Assembly: GCA_001792465.1 (NCBI GenBank)
Contig: MGGO01000031.1
Coordinates: forward strand, 111,367-118,209
Length of the DNA stretch: 6,843 nucleotides
Direction of reading: 5' to 3'
Source of the DNA: Candidatus Woesebacteria bacterium RIFCSPHIGHO2_01_FULL_44_10
GTDB taxonomy: Bacteria; Patescibacteriota; Microgenomatia; UBA8517
The notes beneath the pieces are model-generated. The model did no database searches, was not told the DNA's origin, and saw nothing but the letters and a program-made list of their open reading frames with translations. Of the stretch, positions 1 through 6,036 are shown piece by piece. The position numbers and the translations under genes were made by a program. Within the stretch, counting starts at the first letter, position 1. The number at the start of each line of letters is the position of its first letter.

Positions 1-6
1 CCGACA

Positions 7-35
7 ATTATAGCAAACGAGGCTACTCTCTGCAA
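7..35 (-). promoter_or_regulatory. Candidate promoter at the end of the methyltransferase gene
   Basis: On the minus strand TTGCAG (30-35), a 17-bp spacer and a perfect TATAAT (7-12) sit at the 3' end of the methyltransferase gene, pointing out of the window. They could drive the next gene. The -35 matches only 3 of 6 consensus bases. Confidence 0.4.
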
Positions 36-589
36 GAAATAAGGGCTAGAAATTCGCGGTTGGCGGCCCGGGCACCGGTAATGGGGGATTCAACAATTTT
101 CTCTACCTTTCCGCCTACAGCCTCAATCTCACCAGAAACAAGCTTAATAATTTCTTCAACTTTCTCATTCTCAAGCCTTCCTTTTACTAAAAAATTCTTT
201 GGGGCTTCATAATGAGGTTTAATTAAAGAAATGATCAAACCCGCTTTTTTGAGATTGGCAAAGGCATTAGGCAAGACAAGTTTTTGTTTTGTCCAACCAA
301 CATCAATGGTTATGACATCGACTTTTTCAGGCAGAGGAACGTGCATGGCATTAGTGCGTTCTAAAACCACCACTTTGGGATTGTTTCTTAACTTCCAATC
401 AAGCTCTCCGTAGGCCGTGTCTACCGAGTACACCTTCTTGGCACCGTTTTGCAAAAGACAATCTACAAACCCACCTGTGCTGCTACCAAAATCAGCAACC
501 ATCCTGCCCTCAACGTCAATTTTGAATTCATTGAGCGCCTTCTGAAGCTTCTCCCCAGCGCGAGATATAAATTTACTTTTCTGACTCAT
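23..589 (-). CDS. TlyA/FtsJ-like rRNA 2'-O-methyltransferase lacking the S4 domain
   Basis: This 188-aa protein matches the catalytic part of the TlyA family, SAM-dependent enzymes that methylate ribose 2'-OH groups of rRNA and are often annotated as hemolysin TlyA. The opening FISRAGEKLQKAL matches the family's SRGGxKLxxAL. The SAM-binding motif DFGSSTGGF is at residues 33-41, followed by acidic D57 at the end of VYSVD. The FtsJ-type K-D-K-E catalytic set can be assigned to K14, D96 (in TIDVGW), K124 (in LIKPHYE) and E179 (in NREF). SPITGARAANREF is the usual C-terminal signature. Typical TlyA is about 270 aa with an N-terminal S4 RNA-binding domain of about 60 aa, which is absent here. The ATG start lies inside the upstream 107-aa gene (17-bp overlap), suggesting translational coupling. 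The methyltransferase fold is clear; the exact rRNA target is not known. Confidence 0.85.
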   Translation of the reverse strand: MSQKSKFISRAGEKLQKALNEFKIDVEGRMVADFGSSTGGFVDCLLQNGAKKVYSVDTAYGELDWKLRNNPKVVVLERTNAMHVPLPEKVDVITIDVGWTKQKLVLPNAFANLKKAGLIISLIKPHYEAPKNFLVKGRLENEKVEEIIKLVSGEIEAVGGKVEKIVESPITGARAANREFLALISCRE

Positions 590-896
590 CCCAATCCAAA
601 GCCTTTTTGAGTTCTGGTTTCATAACCTCAATTATTTCTGGACCATATCGTTTAACCAATGCCAGAGCGGCCTCTTTAAACTTTATTTTTTGCACATTAT
701 AATTATGCGCCTCACAATTTGCATATAAGACTGCCGAAAGCATTCCTATACCATGCCCATAACTTGATATGCCTTGTGCCGCCCTCGGATCTTCATCAAG
801 CTCTCTAAGAATCTCTTCTATTGTCGCGTGCGCTTCAGGAAATATAAGCTCTCGAGCTTTCGGGTCCATTCGCCTTACTTCTTTGTTTTCAGACAT
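573..896 (-). CDS. Uncharacterised 107-aa protein
   Basis: I do not recognise this family. It is a highly charged, probably helical soluble protein with no signal peptide or membrane segment. A run of acidic residues sits near residues 27-36 (EEILRELDED), a Gly/Ser/His-containing stretch at 42-51 (GISSYGHGIG), and a lysine-rich amphipathic C-terminal half (KFKEAALALVKRYGPEIIEVMKPEL). The ATG is preceded by TTTT and then by the stop codon of a duplicated rpsJ end, with no Shine-Dalgarno. Its 3' end overlaps the methyltransferase start by 17 bp, so the two are probably co-translated. The tight packing and its intact frame support a real gene. Function is unknown. Confidence 0.7.
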   Translation of the reverse strand: MSENKEVRRMDPKARELIFPEAHATIEEILRELDEDPRAAQGISSYGHGIGMLSAVLYANCEAHNYNVQKIKFKEAALALVKRYGPEIIEVMKPELKKALDWDESEK

Positions 897-902
897 AAAA
901 TC

Positions 903-924
903 ACATCTTCACTTCAATACTTAC
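903..924 (-). repeat. Duplicate of the rpsJ 3' end (downstream copy)
   Basis: Read on the minus strand this gives codons for VSIEVKM followed by TGA (stop at 901-903). It matches 21 of 22 bases of the true rpsJ end at 1366-1387. The internal mismatch is synonymous (AGT versus AGC, Ser), and the stop is TGA instead of TAA. The preceding in-frame codons read DLQS where S10 has DLPAG, so the homology may extend a little further upstream. It lies between the 128-aa and 107-aa genes, only 4 nt before the latter's ATG. Confidence 0.8.
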
Positions 925-934
925 CGATTGCAAG

Positions 935-1321
935 TCATTTTTCATGCCTGGTGAAACAATATCCTGTGGGAAATTCTATATCTTCCCAATTCTCAAGTAA
1001 GTAACCTAAACTTTCTCTTAAATCACCAATAGCGACCTCTTGTGGATACGCTTTAGAATGTCGGGTGGCATCAAAGGCTGATCTTCCCACGTCTGCCAAC
1101 ATGTCAATAATCGGTTTTTCCGAAATCACAATTGTCGTAAGCTTCAGTTTATCATCTCTCACAAAATTCACATTATAACCACACATTCTCATTCCACAAG
1201 CTATTTCCCACAAAGAATAACCATCGCCAATCATGACATTTACAACACCAGGTACGTCAGCCCCTTCTAAAAGCCTTTCTGCTTGTCCGTTTGGTGTCAA
1301 CCTTTTTGATTCAGATTCCAT
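935..1321 (-). CDS. Uncharacterised 128-aa protein, possible insert between duplicated rpsJ ends
   Basis: I do not recognise this protein. It has no signal peptide or membrane segment. Residues 33-55 (DGYSLWEIACGMRMCGYN and the following residues) loosely resemble a helix-turn-helix pattern with EIA in the first helix, and two cysteines lie close together (C42, C47). This is only a weak suggestion of nucleic-acid binding. The C-terminal part (about residues 95-128) is acidic and aromatic. No Shine-Dalgarno precedes the ATG, which lies 42 nt after the rpsJ stop. The gene is bracketed by two near-identical copies of the rpsJ 3' end, so it may be a recent insertion or the only surviving part of one. 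It is unbroken and on the operon strand, which supports expression. Confidence 0.65.
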   Translation of the reverse strand: MESESKRLTPNGQAERLLEGADVPGVVNVMIGDGYSLWEIACGMRMCGYNVNFVRDDKLKLTTIVISEKPIIDMLADVGRSAFDATRHSKAYPQEVAIGDLRESLGYLLENWEDIEFPTGYCFTRHEK

Positions 1322-1363
1322 TTGAACAAAACATGGGGCAGAAACAACTGGTTCATTGAGACT

Positions 1364-1672
1364 TTACATCTTCACTTCAATGCTTACTCCCGCAGGCAGA
1401 TCGAGGTTGCCTAGAGAGTCTATGGTGCGATCCGAGGGATCCAAAATGTCAACCAGTCTTTTGTGAACCAAAATTTCAAAGTGCTCACGGGCGTCTTTAT
1501 TGACAAATGGTGACTTTTGTACCGCAATTACAGTCCTTTTTGTAGGTAACGGTATGGGGCCAACTATTTTCGCGCCGGTTGCCATGGCAGTATCCAATAT
1601 CTTGACTACCGCGTCGTCGATGACACGGTGATCGTAAGCCTTAAGTTTGACTCTTAATCTTCCTGCTGGCAT
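1364..1672 (-). CDS. rpsJ: 30S ribosomal protein S10 (NusE)
   Basis: This 102-aa protein matches S10 over its full length (E. coli S10 is 103 aa). Diagnostic segments are LRVKLKAYDHRVID (residues 6-19), GPIPLPTKRTVIAVQKSPFV (38-57), REHFEILVHKRLVDI (62-76) and the C-terminal DLPAGVSIEVKM. S10 sits in the 30S head, and as NusE it pairs with NusB in transcription antitermination. The ATG lies 18 nt after the tuf stop without a recognisable Shine-Dalgarno; it gives the expected short N-terminus. The usual S10-operon partners rplC, rplD and rplW do not follow. The last seven codons are duplicated at 901-924. Confidence 0.97.
   Translation of the reverse strand: MPAGRLRVKLKAYDHRVIDDAVVKILDTAMATGAKIVGPIPLPTKRTVIAVQKSPFVNKDAREHFEILVHKRLVDILDPSDRTIDSLGNLDLPAGVSIEVKM
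1366..1387 (-). repeat. rpsJ 3'-end repeat (copy within rpsJ)
   Basis: This is the upstream partner of the repeat at 903-924, within the last codons and stop of rpsJ. The two copies are direct repeats offset by 463 bp with one internal mismatch, and they bracket the 128-aa gene. Confidence 0.8.
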
Positions 1673-1690
1673 GGGCGTAAAGGTGCGAAC

Positions 1691-2893
1691 TTACTTGATG
1701 ATCTTGGAGACAACTCCAGCACCAACTGTTTTGCCTCCCTCTCTGATGGCAAATCTCATGCCCTCTTCGATCGCGACGGGAACAATGAGTTTAACTGTCA
1801 TTTTAGCGTTGTCTCCGGGCATGACCATCTCGATTCCCTCCGGAAGTGTGGCCTCACCGGTGACATCAGCAGTTCTTATAAAAAACTGTGGCTTGTAACC
1901 GGTAAAAAATGGTGTATGCCTTCCACCCTCTTCTTTGGAAAGAATGTAGACTTCGGCTTCAAATTCGGTGTGAGGAGTAATTGAACCCGGCTTGGCCAAA
2001 ACCTGCCCGCGCTCAACATCGTCCTTACCTTTGCCCCTTAGCAGTACTCCAACGTTGTCTCCAGCAACTGTTTCATCAAGAGTCTTTCTAAACATTTCAA
2101 GACCTGTAACCACAGTCTTGTCGGTGGGCTTAATACCCACAACTTCCACTTCTTCGTTTACTTTAAGCTTGCCGCGTTCAACGCGGCCGGTGACGACTGT
2201 TCCACGACCTTTGATTGAGAAAACGTCTTCAACCGCCATCAAAAATGGCTTGTCGGTTTCACGCTTGGGCTCCGGGATGTATTCATCCACGGCTTTCATG
2301 AGCTCAAGAATTTGTTTCTCGGCTTCGGCGTCGCCCTCCATGGCTTTAAGTGCGCTGCCTTTGATGATGGGGATTTCGTCTCCTGGGTACTCGTATTTCT
2401 TCAAAAGATCACGGATGTCCGATTCAACCAACTCCAAAATTTCGGGGTCGTCAACCGTGTCTACCTTATTCAAGAAAACTACCAAGGCCGGGACGTTGAC
2501 CTGGCGGGCCAAAATGACGTGCTCACGGGTTTGGGGCATCGCCCCATCCGCGGCTGAAATGACCAAAATTGCTCCGTCCATCTGAGCAGCACCGGTAATC
2601 ATGTTTTTGATGTAATCAGCGTGGCCGGGAGCGTCAATATGGGCGTAGTGCCGTTTTTCTGTCTCGTATTCAACGTGGGTAATATTAATTGTTACTCCGC
2701 GTTCTTTTTCCTCTGGGGCATTGTCTATCTCGTCGAATTTGTAAGCTTTGGTTGTGTTTCCCGGTTGCTTGGAAAGAACCGTGGTGATGGCCGAAGTGAG
2801 GGTAGTTTTACCGTGGTCAACGTGGCCAATAGTACCGACGTTGACGTGCGGCTTTGTCCTCTCAAACTTTTTCCTTGCTGTATCTGCTGCCAT
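1691..2893 (-). CDS. tuf: Translation elongation factor EF-Tu
   Basis: This 400-aa GTPase delivers aminoacyl-tRNA to the ribosomal A site. The canonical N-terminus [20 protein letters not shown] includes the P-loop GHVDHGKT at 23-30. Switch I ends in ERGVTIN, G3 is DAPGH (87-91) with catalytic His91, G4 is NKVD (142-145) and G5 is SAL (180-182). Domain II contains [17 protein letters not shown], and domain III contains [16 protein letters not shown] and the terminal [18 protein letters not shown]. All guanine-binding motifs are canonical, unlike EF-G in the same operon. The start gives a short MAADTARKK leader before the conserved region. No Shine-Dalgarno is visible; the leader reads CTAAAAGATATT before ATG. 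A candidate promoter lies just upstream, so tuf may be transcribed both on its own and by read-through. Confidence 0.98.
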   Translation of the reverse strand: MAADTARKKFERTKPHVNVGTIGHVDHGKTTLTSAITTVLSKQPGNTTKAYKFDEIDNAPEEKERGVTINITHVEYETEKRHYAHIDAPGHADYIKNMITGAAQMDGAILVISAADGAMPQTREHVILARQVNVPALVVFLNKVDTVDDPEILELVESDIRDLLKKYEYPGDEIPIIKGSALKAMEGDAEAEKQILELMKAVDEYIPEPKRETDKPFLMAVEDVFSIKGRGTVVTGRVERGKLKVNEEVEVVGIKPTDKTVVTGLEMFRKTLDETVAGDNVGVLLRGKGKDDVERGQVLAKPGSITPHTEFEAEVYILSKEEGGRHTPFFTGYKPQFFIRTADVTGEATLPEGIEMVMPGDNAKMTVKLIVPVAIEEGMRFAIREGGKTVGAGVVSKIIK

Positions 2894-2906
2894 AATATCT
2901 TTTAGT

Positions 2907-2935
2907 ATTCTACCAAACTAAACAGGGCAACACAA
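2907..2935 (-). promoter_or_regulatory. Candidate sigma-70 promoter for tuf
   Basis: On the minus strand, TTGTGT (2930-2935), a 17-bp spacer and TAGAAT (2907-2912) form a plausible -35/-10 pair. The -10 matches 5 of 6 consensus bases and the -35 only 3 of 6. Initiation would fall near 2900, leaving a leader of under about 10 nt, so the tuf message could be nearly leaderless. The 72-bp gap after the 191-aa gene is the only sizeable gap between fusA and rpsJ. Confidence 0.4.
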
Positions 2936-2965
2936 GCCCCATTTCTCTCAAGACTCTTTTTTTAA

Positions 2966-3541
2966 CTATCGAATTCGTCCAAGTACGTAATCGGAGCGCA
3001 TTTCTCGCAGTTTATCTACAAGTACATCAAAATCTTGGAATAAGGCTGACCCATTATTAAATGCAAATCCTAAAATCCCAATCCAACCATCGATTCGATA
3101 TTTTCTCCTCATGGCATCCCATTTATCAAGGTAAAACTTTGACATAAGCTCCCCGATAGGCCCATTTAAAACTAAGTGTCTCTGACCCACATTGTCTATT
3201 ACCAAAAAAGATTGACAAGTGTTATTCGGACCAGCCGAAACCCTTCTTTTACCAAATTCATCACCATATCTTTTTAAAATTCTATCGTGATCTAACATTT
3301 TGTAACCTGGCGGAAGGTCCGGATCTACTAAAATCTCTATTGCTTCAGGGTTCTCTTTGTCATTGAAAAAGGCCAATTCTGCCGGGGCAGCCTGAAAAAT
3401 CCGGATATTCCCTAAGGGCGACCCACCCTCAATAAAAGGAAGTTTGTCGGGCGGGAGAGATAATAGCCTTTGAAAATTATCAAGAAAAACGTCTGTTTGC
3501 GGAGCAATTTCTTTCTTTACTTTGGGGTCTGTATCTACCAT
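2966..3541 (-). CDS. Uncharacterised 191-aa protein between fusA and tuf
   Basis: I do not recognise this family. It is soluble in appearance, with no signal peptide or membrane helices. It has a proline-rich N-terminal third (LSLPPDKLPFIEGGSPLG near 27-44), an acidic stretch EILVDPDLPPGYKMLDHDR (69-87), a basic patch at 97-100 (GKRR), a central SFLVIDNVGQRHLVL (111-125) that looks like beta strands, and a helical C-terminus with FQDFDVLVDKLREMR (168-182). The ATG is 4 nt after the fusA stop, so it is almost certainly co-transcribed and probably translationally coupled with fusA. Insertion of an unrelated gene between fusA and tuf is uncommon. Its position hints at a translation-related or simply hitchhiking role, but the sequence does not show which. 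Confidence 0.75.
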   Translation of the reverse strand: MVDTDPKVKKEIAPQTDVFLDNFQRLLSLPPDKLPFIEGGSPLGNIRIFQAAPAELAFFNDKENPEAIEILVDPDLPPGYKMLDHDRILKRYGDEFGKRRVSAGPNNTCQSFLVIDNVGQRHLVLNGPIGELMSKFYLDKWDAMRRKYRIDGWIGILGFAFNNGSALFQDFDVLVDKLREMRSDYVLGRIR

Positions 3542-3545
3542 ATTA

Positions 3546-5669
3546 TCAATTTTCTTTCTTAGCGATCAAGTTAGCTGCGATGTTGGCGGGGACTTCTTCA
3601 TAGTGGGATGGCTCCATGTAAAAACTAGCTCTACCTTTGGAAATGCTTCTCAAATTGGTCGCGTACCCTCGAAGCTCAGCCAGTGGGCCAAAACCATTAA
3701 TCATTGTAAAATCTCCTTGTCCCTCTGTTCCTCTGATTTGCACCCTACGGCTGGAAAGGTCACCAATGACGTCCCCCATATACTCCTCGGGGGTGGTTAC
3801 CTCAACCTTCATAATCGGTTCAAGAAGAACCATATTGGCTTTCCGAGCTGCCTCTTCGACAGCAAGAGATCCGGCGATTTTGAAAGCAATTTCGCTTGAA
3901 TCAACTTCGTGGAAACTTCCGTCGTAAACTGATACTCGCATATCAACCATGGGAAATCCGGCCAAGATGCCCTTTTCCATTTTTTCGACCACTCCCTTTT
4001 GAATCGGGGAGATAAACTCGCCGGGAATTGCTCCACCCTTGATTTTGTTGATAAATTCAAAGCCTTCGCCTCGGGCCATCGGCTCAATGCGCAACAAACA
4101 ATGACCATACTGCCCGCGGCCTCCGGTCTGCCTGATGTATTTACCTTCGCCCGTGGCTTCCTGCTTAATGGTTTCCTTGTAGGCAACCTGCGGTTTACCG
4201 GTTGTAGCGTCAACGTTAAACTCCCTTTTCATCCGGTCGACTAAAATCTCAAGCTGAAGTTCCCCCATACCCGAAATAATTGTCTGGCCGGTTTCAACGT
4301 CGGATCTGATCCTGAAAGTCGGATCCTCATCTGAAAGCTTCGTCAGCGCCAGCCCCATTTTTTCCTGGTCATTTTTAGTCGCCGGTTCAATGGCAAGAGA
4401 GATAACCGGCTCGGGGAAAGTAATTGATTCCAGTAAAATAGGCTTGGCTGGGTTACAAAGTGTATTGCCCGTAGTTGTATCTTTTACTCCGACAATAGCT
4501 ACAATTTCACCGGCGTAAGCCTCCTCAATCAGCTCTCTTTGGTCGGCGTGCATCAAGACTAATTTGCCAATTCGTTCCGTCAGTTGTCGGCTGGAATTCA
4601 TTACCGTGTCCCCCGCAGCCAGCTTGCCGGAATAAACTCGAGCGTAGACCAGGCGGCCAACGTGGGGGTCGGTGACGACTTTAAAGGCAAGGGCGGCGAG
4701 GGGTTCATCTCTATCTGCTTTCCTGGCTTCTTTTTGGCCTGTTTTTGGGTTTTCTCCCTCTACGTCGGGCACATCCAAAGGTGAAGGAAGATAATCAACA
4801 ACGGCGTCCAAAAGAAGTTGGGTAGTCGCGGTTCTGTTGTCCCCTCCCAAGATGGGGAAGAATTTGCCAGCCACGACCCCTTTGCGAATTGCTCTTTTGA
4901 CGTCTTCGCCTGACAACTTACTTCCTTCCAAATATTTAGCCAGCGTTTCGTCGTCAAATTCGGCCGTAGCCTCGATTAATTCTTGGCGGTACTTTTGGGC
5001 TTTTTCAACCAAGTCGGCAGGAATTTCCTCTTGGGTAAGTTTAATGTCCTCAACCGCTTTGTAAGTGAGTGCCTTCATGAAAATTAAGTCAACGACGCCA
5101 TGAAGATCGTGTTCTAAACCAACGGGAATCTGAATCGGCGCGGCATTGGCCCCAAGTCTGGTTTTAATTGATTTGATGCTTCCTTCAAAATCAGCACCAA
5201 TTAGATTTAATTTATTTAAGATACAAATTCGGGGAACTTTGTACTTATTGGCTTGGCGCCAAACAGTTTCTGACTGGGATTCAACGCCAGTGCGGCCGTC
5301 AAAAACCATCACGGCTCCATCCAAAACCCGCAGTGATCGTTCAACCTCGGCCGTAAAGTCAATGTGTCCGGGAGTATCGATGATATTTATTCTGTGGTCT
5401 TTCCAAAAAGTGGTGATAGCTGCGGATACGATAGTGATGCCACGCTCGCGCTCCTGTTCCATCCAGTCGGTGGCTGTAGTTCCTTCATCAACACTGCCCA
5501 AGCGGTAGGTTTTCCCGGTTTCAAAAAGGATGCGTTCGGTAGTTGTGGTTTTCCCAGCGTCAATGTGGGCAATAATCCCAATATTTCGGATTAACTCCAT
5601 AGCAACGTCACGGTTTTTGGTAACCGTACTGGTAATGGCTGACTTTCTTTTGATTTGTTGCGCCGGCAT
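3546..5669 (-). CDS. fusA: Translation elongation factor EF-G with non-canonical G4 and G5 motifs
   Basis: This 707-aa ribosomal translocase GTPase has the full EF-G domain order. P-loop AHIDAGKT is at 34-41, switch I ends in [13 protein letters not shown], and switch II is DTPGH (98-102) with the catalytic His. Domain III has [13 protein letters not shown], domain IV has TGGRGQYGH and the tip [17 protein letters not shown] (His587, equivalent to E. coli H583), and domain V has [14 protein letters not shown]. Oddly, G4 reads NKLN (152-155) instead of NKxD, and the usual G5 CGSAFKNKG is replaced by a segment containing GGDNRTATT (275-283). I chose the ATG at 5669. An in-frame TTG at 5720 lies upstream of the predicted transcription start, and the ATG at 5600 (MELIRNIGI) remains an alternative that would remove a 23-aa extension. 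The gene ends TGA-TAA (tandem stops), 4 nt before the 191-aa gene. Confidence 0.95.
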   Translation of the reverse strand: MPAQQIKRKSAITSTVTKNRDVAMELIRNIGIIAHIDAGKTTTTERILFETGKTYRLGSVDEGTTATDWMEQERERGITIVSAAITTFWKDHRINIIDTPGHIDFTAEVERSLRVLDGAVMVFDGRTGVESQSETVWRQANKYKVPRICILNKLNLIGADFEGSIKSIKTRLGANAAPIQIPVGLEHDLHGVVDLIFMKALTYKAVEDIKLTQEEIPADLVEKAQKYRQELIEATAEFDDETLAKYLEGSKLSGEDVKRAIRKGVVAGKFFPILGGDNRTATTQLLLDAVVDYLPSPLDVPDVEGENPKTGQKEARKADRDEPLAALAFKVVTDPHVGRLVYARVYSGKLAAGDTVMNSSRQLTERIGKLVLMHADQRELIEEAYAGEIVAIVGVKDTTTGNTLCNPAKPILLESITFPEPVISLAIEPATKNDQEKMGLALTKLSDEDPTFRIRSDVETGQTIISGMGELQLEILVDRMKREFNVDATTGKPQVAYKETIKQEATGEGKYIRQTGGRGQYGHCLLRIEPMARGEGFEFINKIKGGAIPGEFISPIQKGVVEKMEKGILAGFPMVDMRVSVYDGSFHEVDSSEIAFKIAGSLAVEEAARKANMVLLEPIMKVEVTTPEEYMGDVIGDLSSRRVQIRGTEGQGDFTMINGFGPLAELRGYATNLRSISKGRASFYMEPSHYEEVPANIAANLIAKKEN

Positions 5670-5689
5670 ATGTCTTTTAAGTTTACAAC

Positions 5690-5715
5690 AAAAACTGCCT
5701 CCCAGCGGAAGCAGT
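5690..5715 (-). terminator. Hairpin plus U-tract ahead of fusA (terminator or 5' leader stem-loop)
   Basis: On the minus strand ACTGCTTCC (5715-5707), a GCTG tetraloop and GGAGGCAGT (5702-5694) form a 9-bp stem with one G-U pair, followed by TTTTT overlapping the stem base. This has the form of an intrinsic terminator and would stop transcripts arriving from rpsL-rpsG. It begins at about the predicted fusA start site, so the same hairpin would also be the 5' end of the fusA mRNA. The plus strand lacks a T-run after the hairpin, so it is one-directional. Confidence 0.6.
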
Positions 5716-5758
5716 ACCAAATTGTACCAAGATTGTTGGGCCTAATCAAATTTGGTAC
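5714..5758. repeat. GTACCAA repeats: two direct copies and one inverted copy
   Basis: GTACCAA occurs at 5714-5720 and 5724-5730 (10-bp phasing, one helical turn) and inverted as TTGGTAC at 5752-5758. The outer pair extends to a perfect 10-bp inverted repeat, GTACCAAATT at 5714-5723 with AATTTGGTAC at 5749-5758. The copies overlap the fusA -10 region and a possible -35 of the divergent DUF4258 gene, so they are placed like an operator. Regulatory use is inferred. Confidence 0.55.
5721..5749 (-). promoter_or_regulatory. Candidate sigma-70 promoter for fusA
   Basis: TTGATT (5744-5749) and TACAAT (5721-5726) on the minus strand are separated by exactly 17 bp, matching 4 of 6 and 5 of 6 consensus bases. 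Initiation would be near 5715, giving a leader of about 45 nt that opens with the 5690-5715 hairpin. This makes fusA-orf191-tuf transcription independent of rpsL-rpsG. Confidence 0.55.
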
Positions 5759-5781
5759 CACAGCTAGAATCGTAGTAGCAT
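5752..5781 (+). promoter_or_regulatory. Weak candidate promoter for the DUF4258/DUF2283 pair
   Basis: TTGGTA (5752-5757), an 18-bp spacer and TAGCAT (5776-5781) match 4 of 6 bases each. An alternative -10, TAGAAT at 5765-5770, lacks a partner at normal spacing. Either would give a very short leader before the ATG at 5794. No Shine-Dalgarno is seen. Confidence 0.25.
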
Positions 5782-5793
5782 TAAATTACTCCA

Positions 5794-6027
5794 ATGAAAA
5801 TTAGGTACACAAAGCATGCGCTTGAGATGCTGAAGCTGCGTAAAATTGAGAAATCGAGCGTCGAAAATTGCCTCAAAAATCCCGACATTAAAATTCCCGG
5901 AAAAAGTATCGCCAAGATTTATCTCAAAAGATTGGGAAACAAATATTTAAAAGTCGTGGCTGTAAAAAACAAAGAAATTATCATTATTACCTGCCATTGG
6001 CTTGCCACCAGCAGAATTAAAGAGTAA
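5794..6027 (+). CDS. DUF4258-like small protein, putative toxin partner
   Basis: This 77-aa basic protein fits the DUF4258 pattern: an early YTKHALEMLKLRKI (residues 5-18, family form HA-x-x-RM-x-x-R-x-I), a central NPD turn (29-31), then paired strands YLKVVAVKNKEIIIITCHW ending near residue 69. DUF4258 proteins are thought to share a small RelE/BrnT-like fold and are often next to DUF2283 genes in arrangements resembling type II toxin-antitoxin modules. That role is family-level inference; no activity is shown here. Basic residues dominate, as is common for RNA-targeting toxins. It is on the strand opposite the whole ribosomal operon, diverges from fusA, and precedes the DUF2283 gene by 9 nt. 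It looks more A+T-rich than its neighbours. Confidence 0.75.
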   Translation: MKIRYTKHALEMLKLRKIEKSSVENCLKNPDIKIPGKSIAKIYLKRLGNKYLKVVAVKNKEIIIITCHWLATSRIKE

Positions 6028-6036
6028 GATACAAAT

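Noticed and set aside
901..945. Programmed frameshift joining the 128-aa protein to the S10-like tail
   Set aside because: The tail is in the +1 frame and the A-run before the stop is not a standard slippery site. A duplicated gene end explains it more simply.
1992..2585. 197-aa plus-strand open frame inside tuf
   Set aside because: It is the antisense shadow of a well-conserved gene, with low-complexity Ser/Thr-rich translation and no family resemblance.
2920..2940. GGGC/GCCC hairpin between the 191-aa gene and tuf as a terminator
   Set aside because: The stem is only 4 bp and no T-run follows. It overlaps the candidate tuf promoter.
3546..3548. TGA recoded as glycine (Gracilibacteria-type code)
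   Set aside because: TGA ends rpsG, fusA and the 128-aa gene at sensible positions, and fusA is followed at once by in-frame TAA. The standard bacterial code fits.
3522..3899. 125-aa plus-strand open frame opposite the fusA 3' end
   Set aside because: It lies antisense to conserved EF-G domain V and part of domain IV, and shows no recognisable protein features.
5670..5720. TTG start for fusA at 5720, adding 17 residues ([10 protein letters not shown] and onward)
   Set aside because: It lies upstream of the predicted transcription start and within the hairpin, and the added residues resemble no EF-G N-terminus. ATG at 5669 is preferred.
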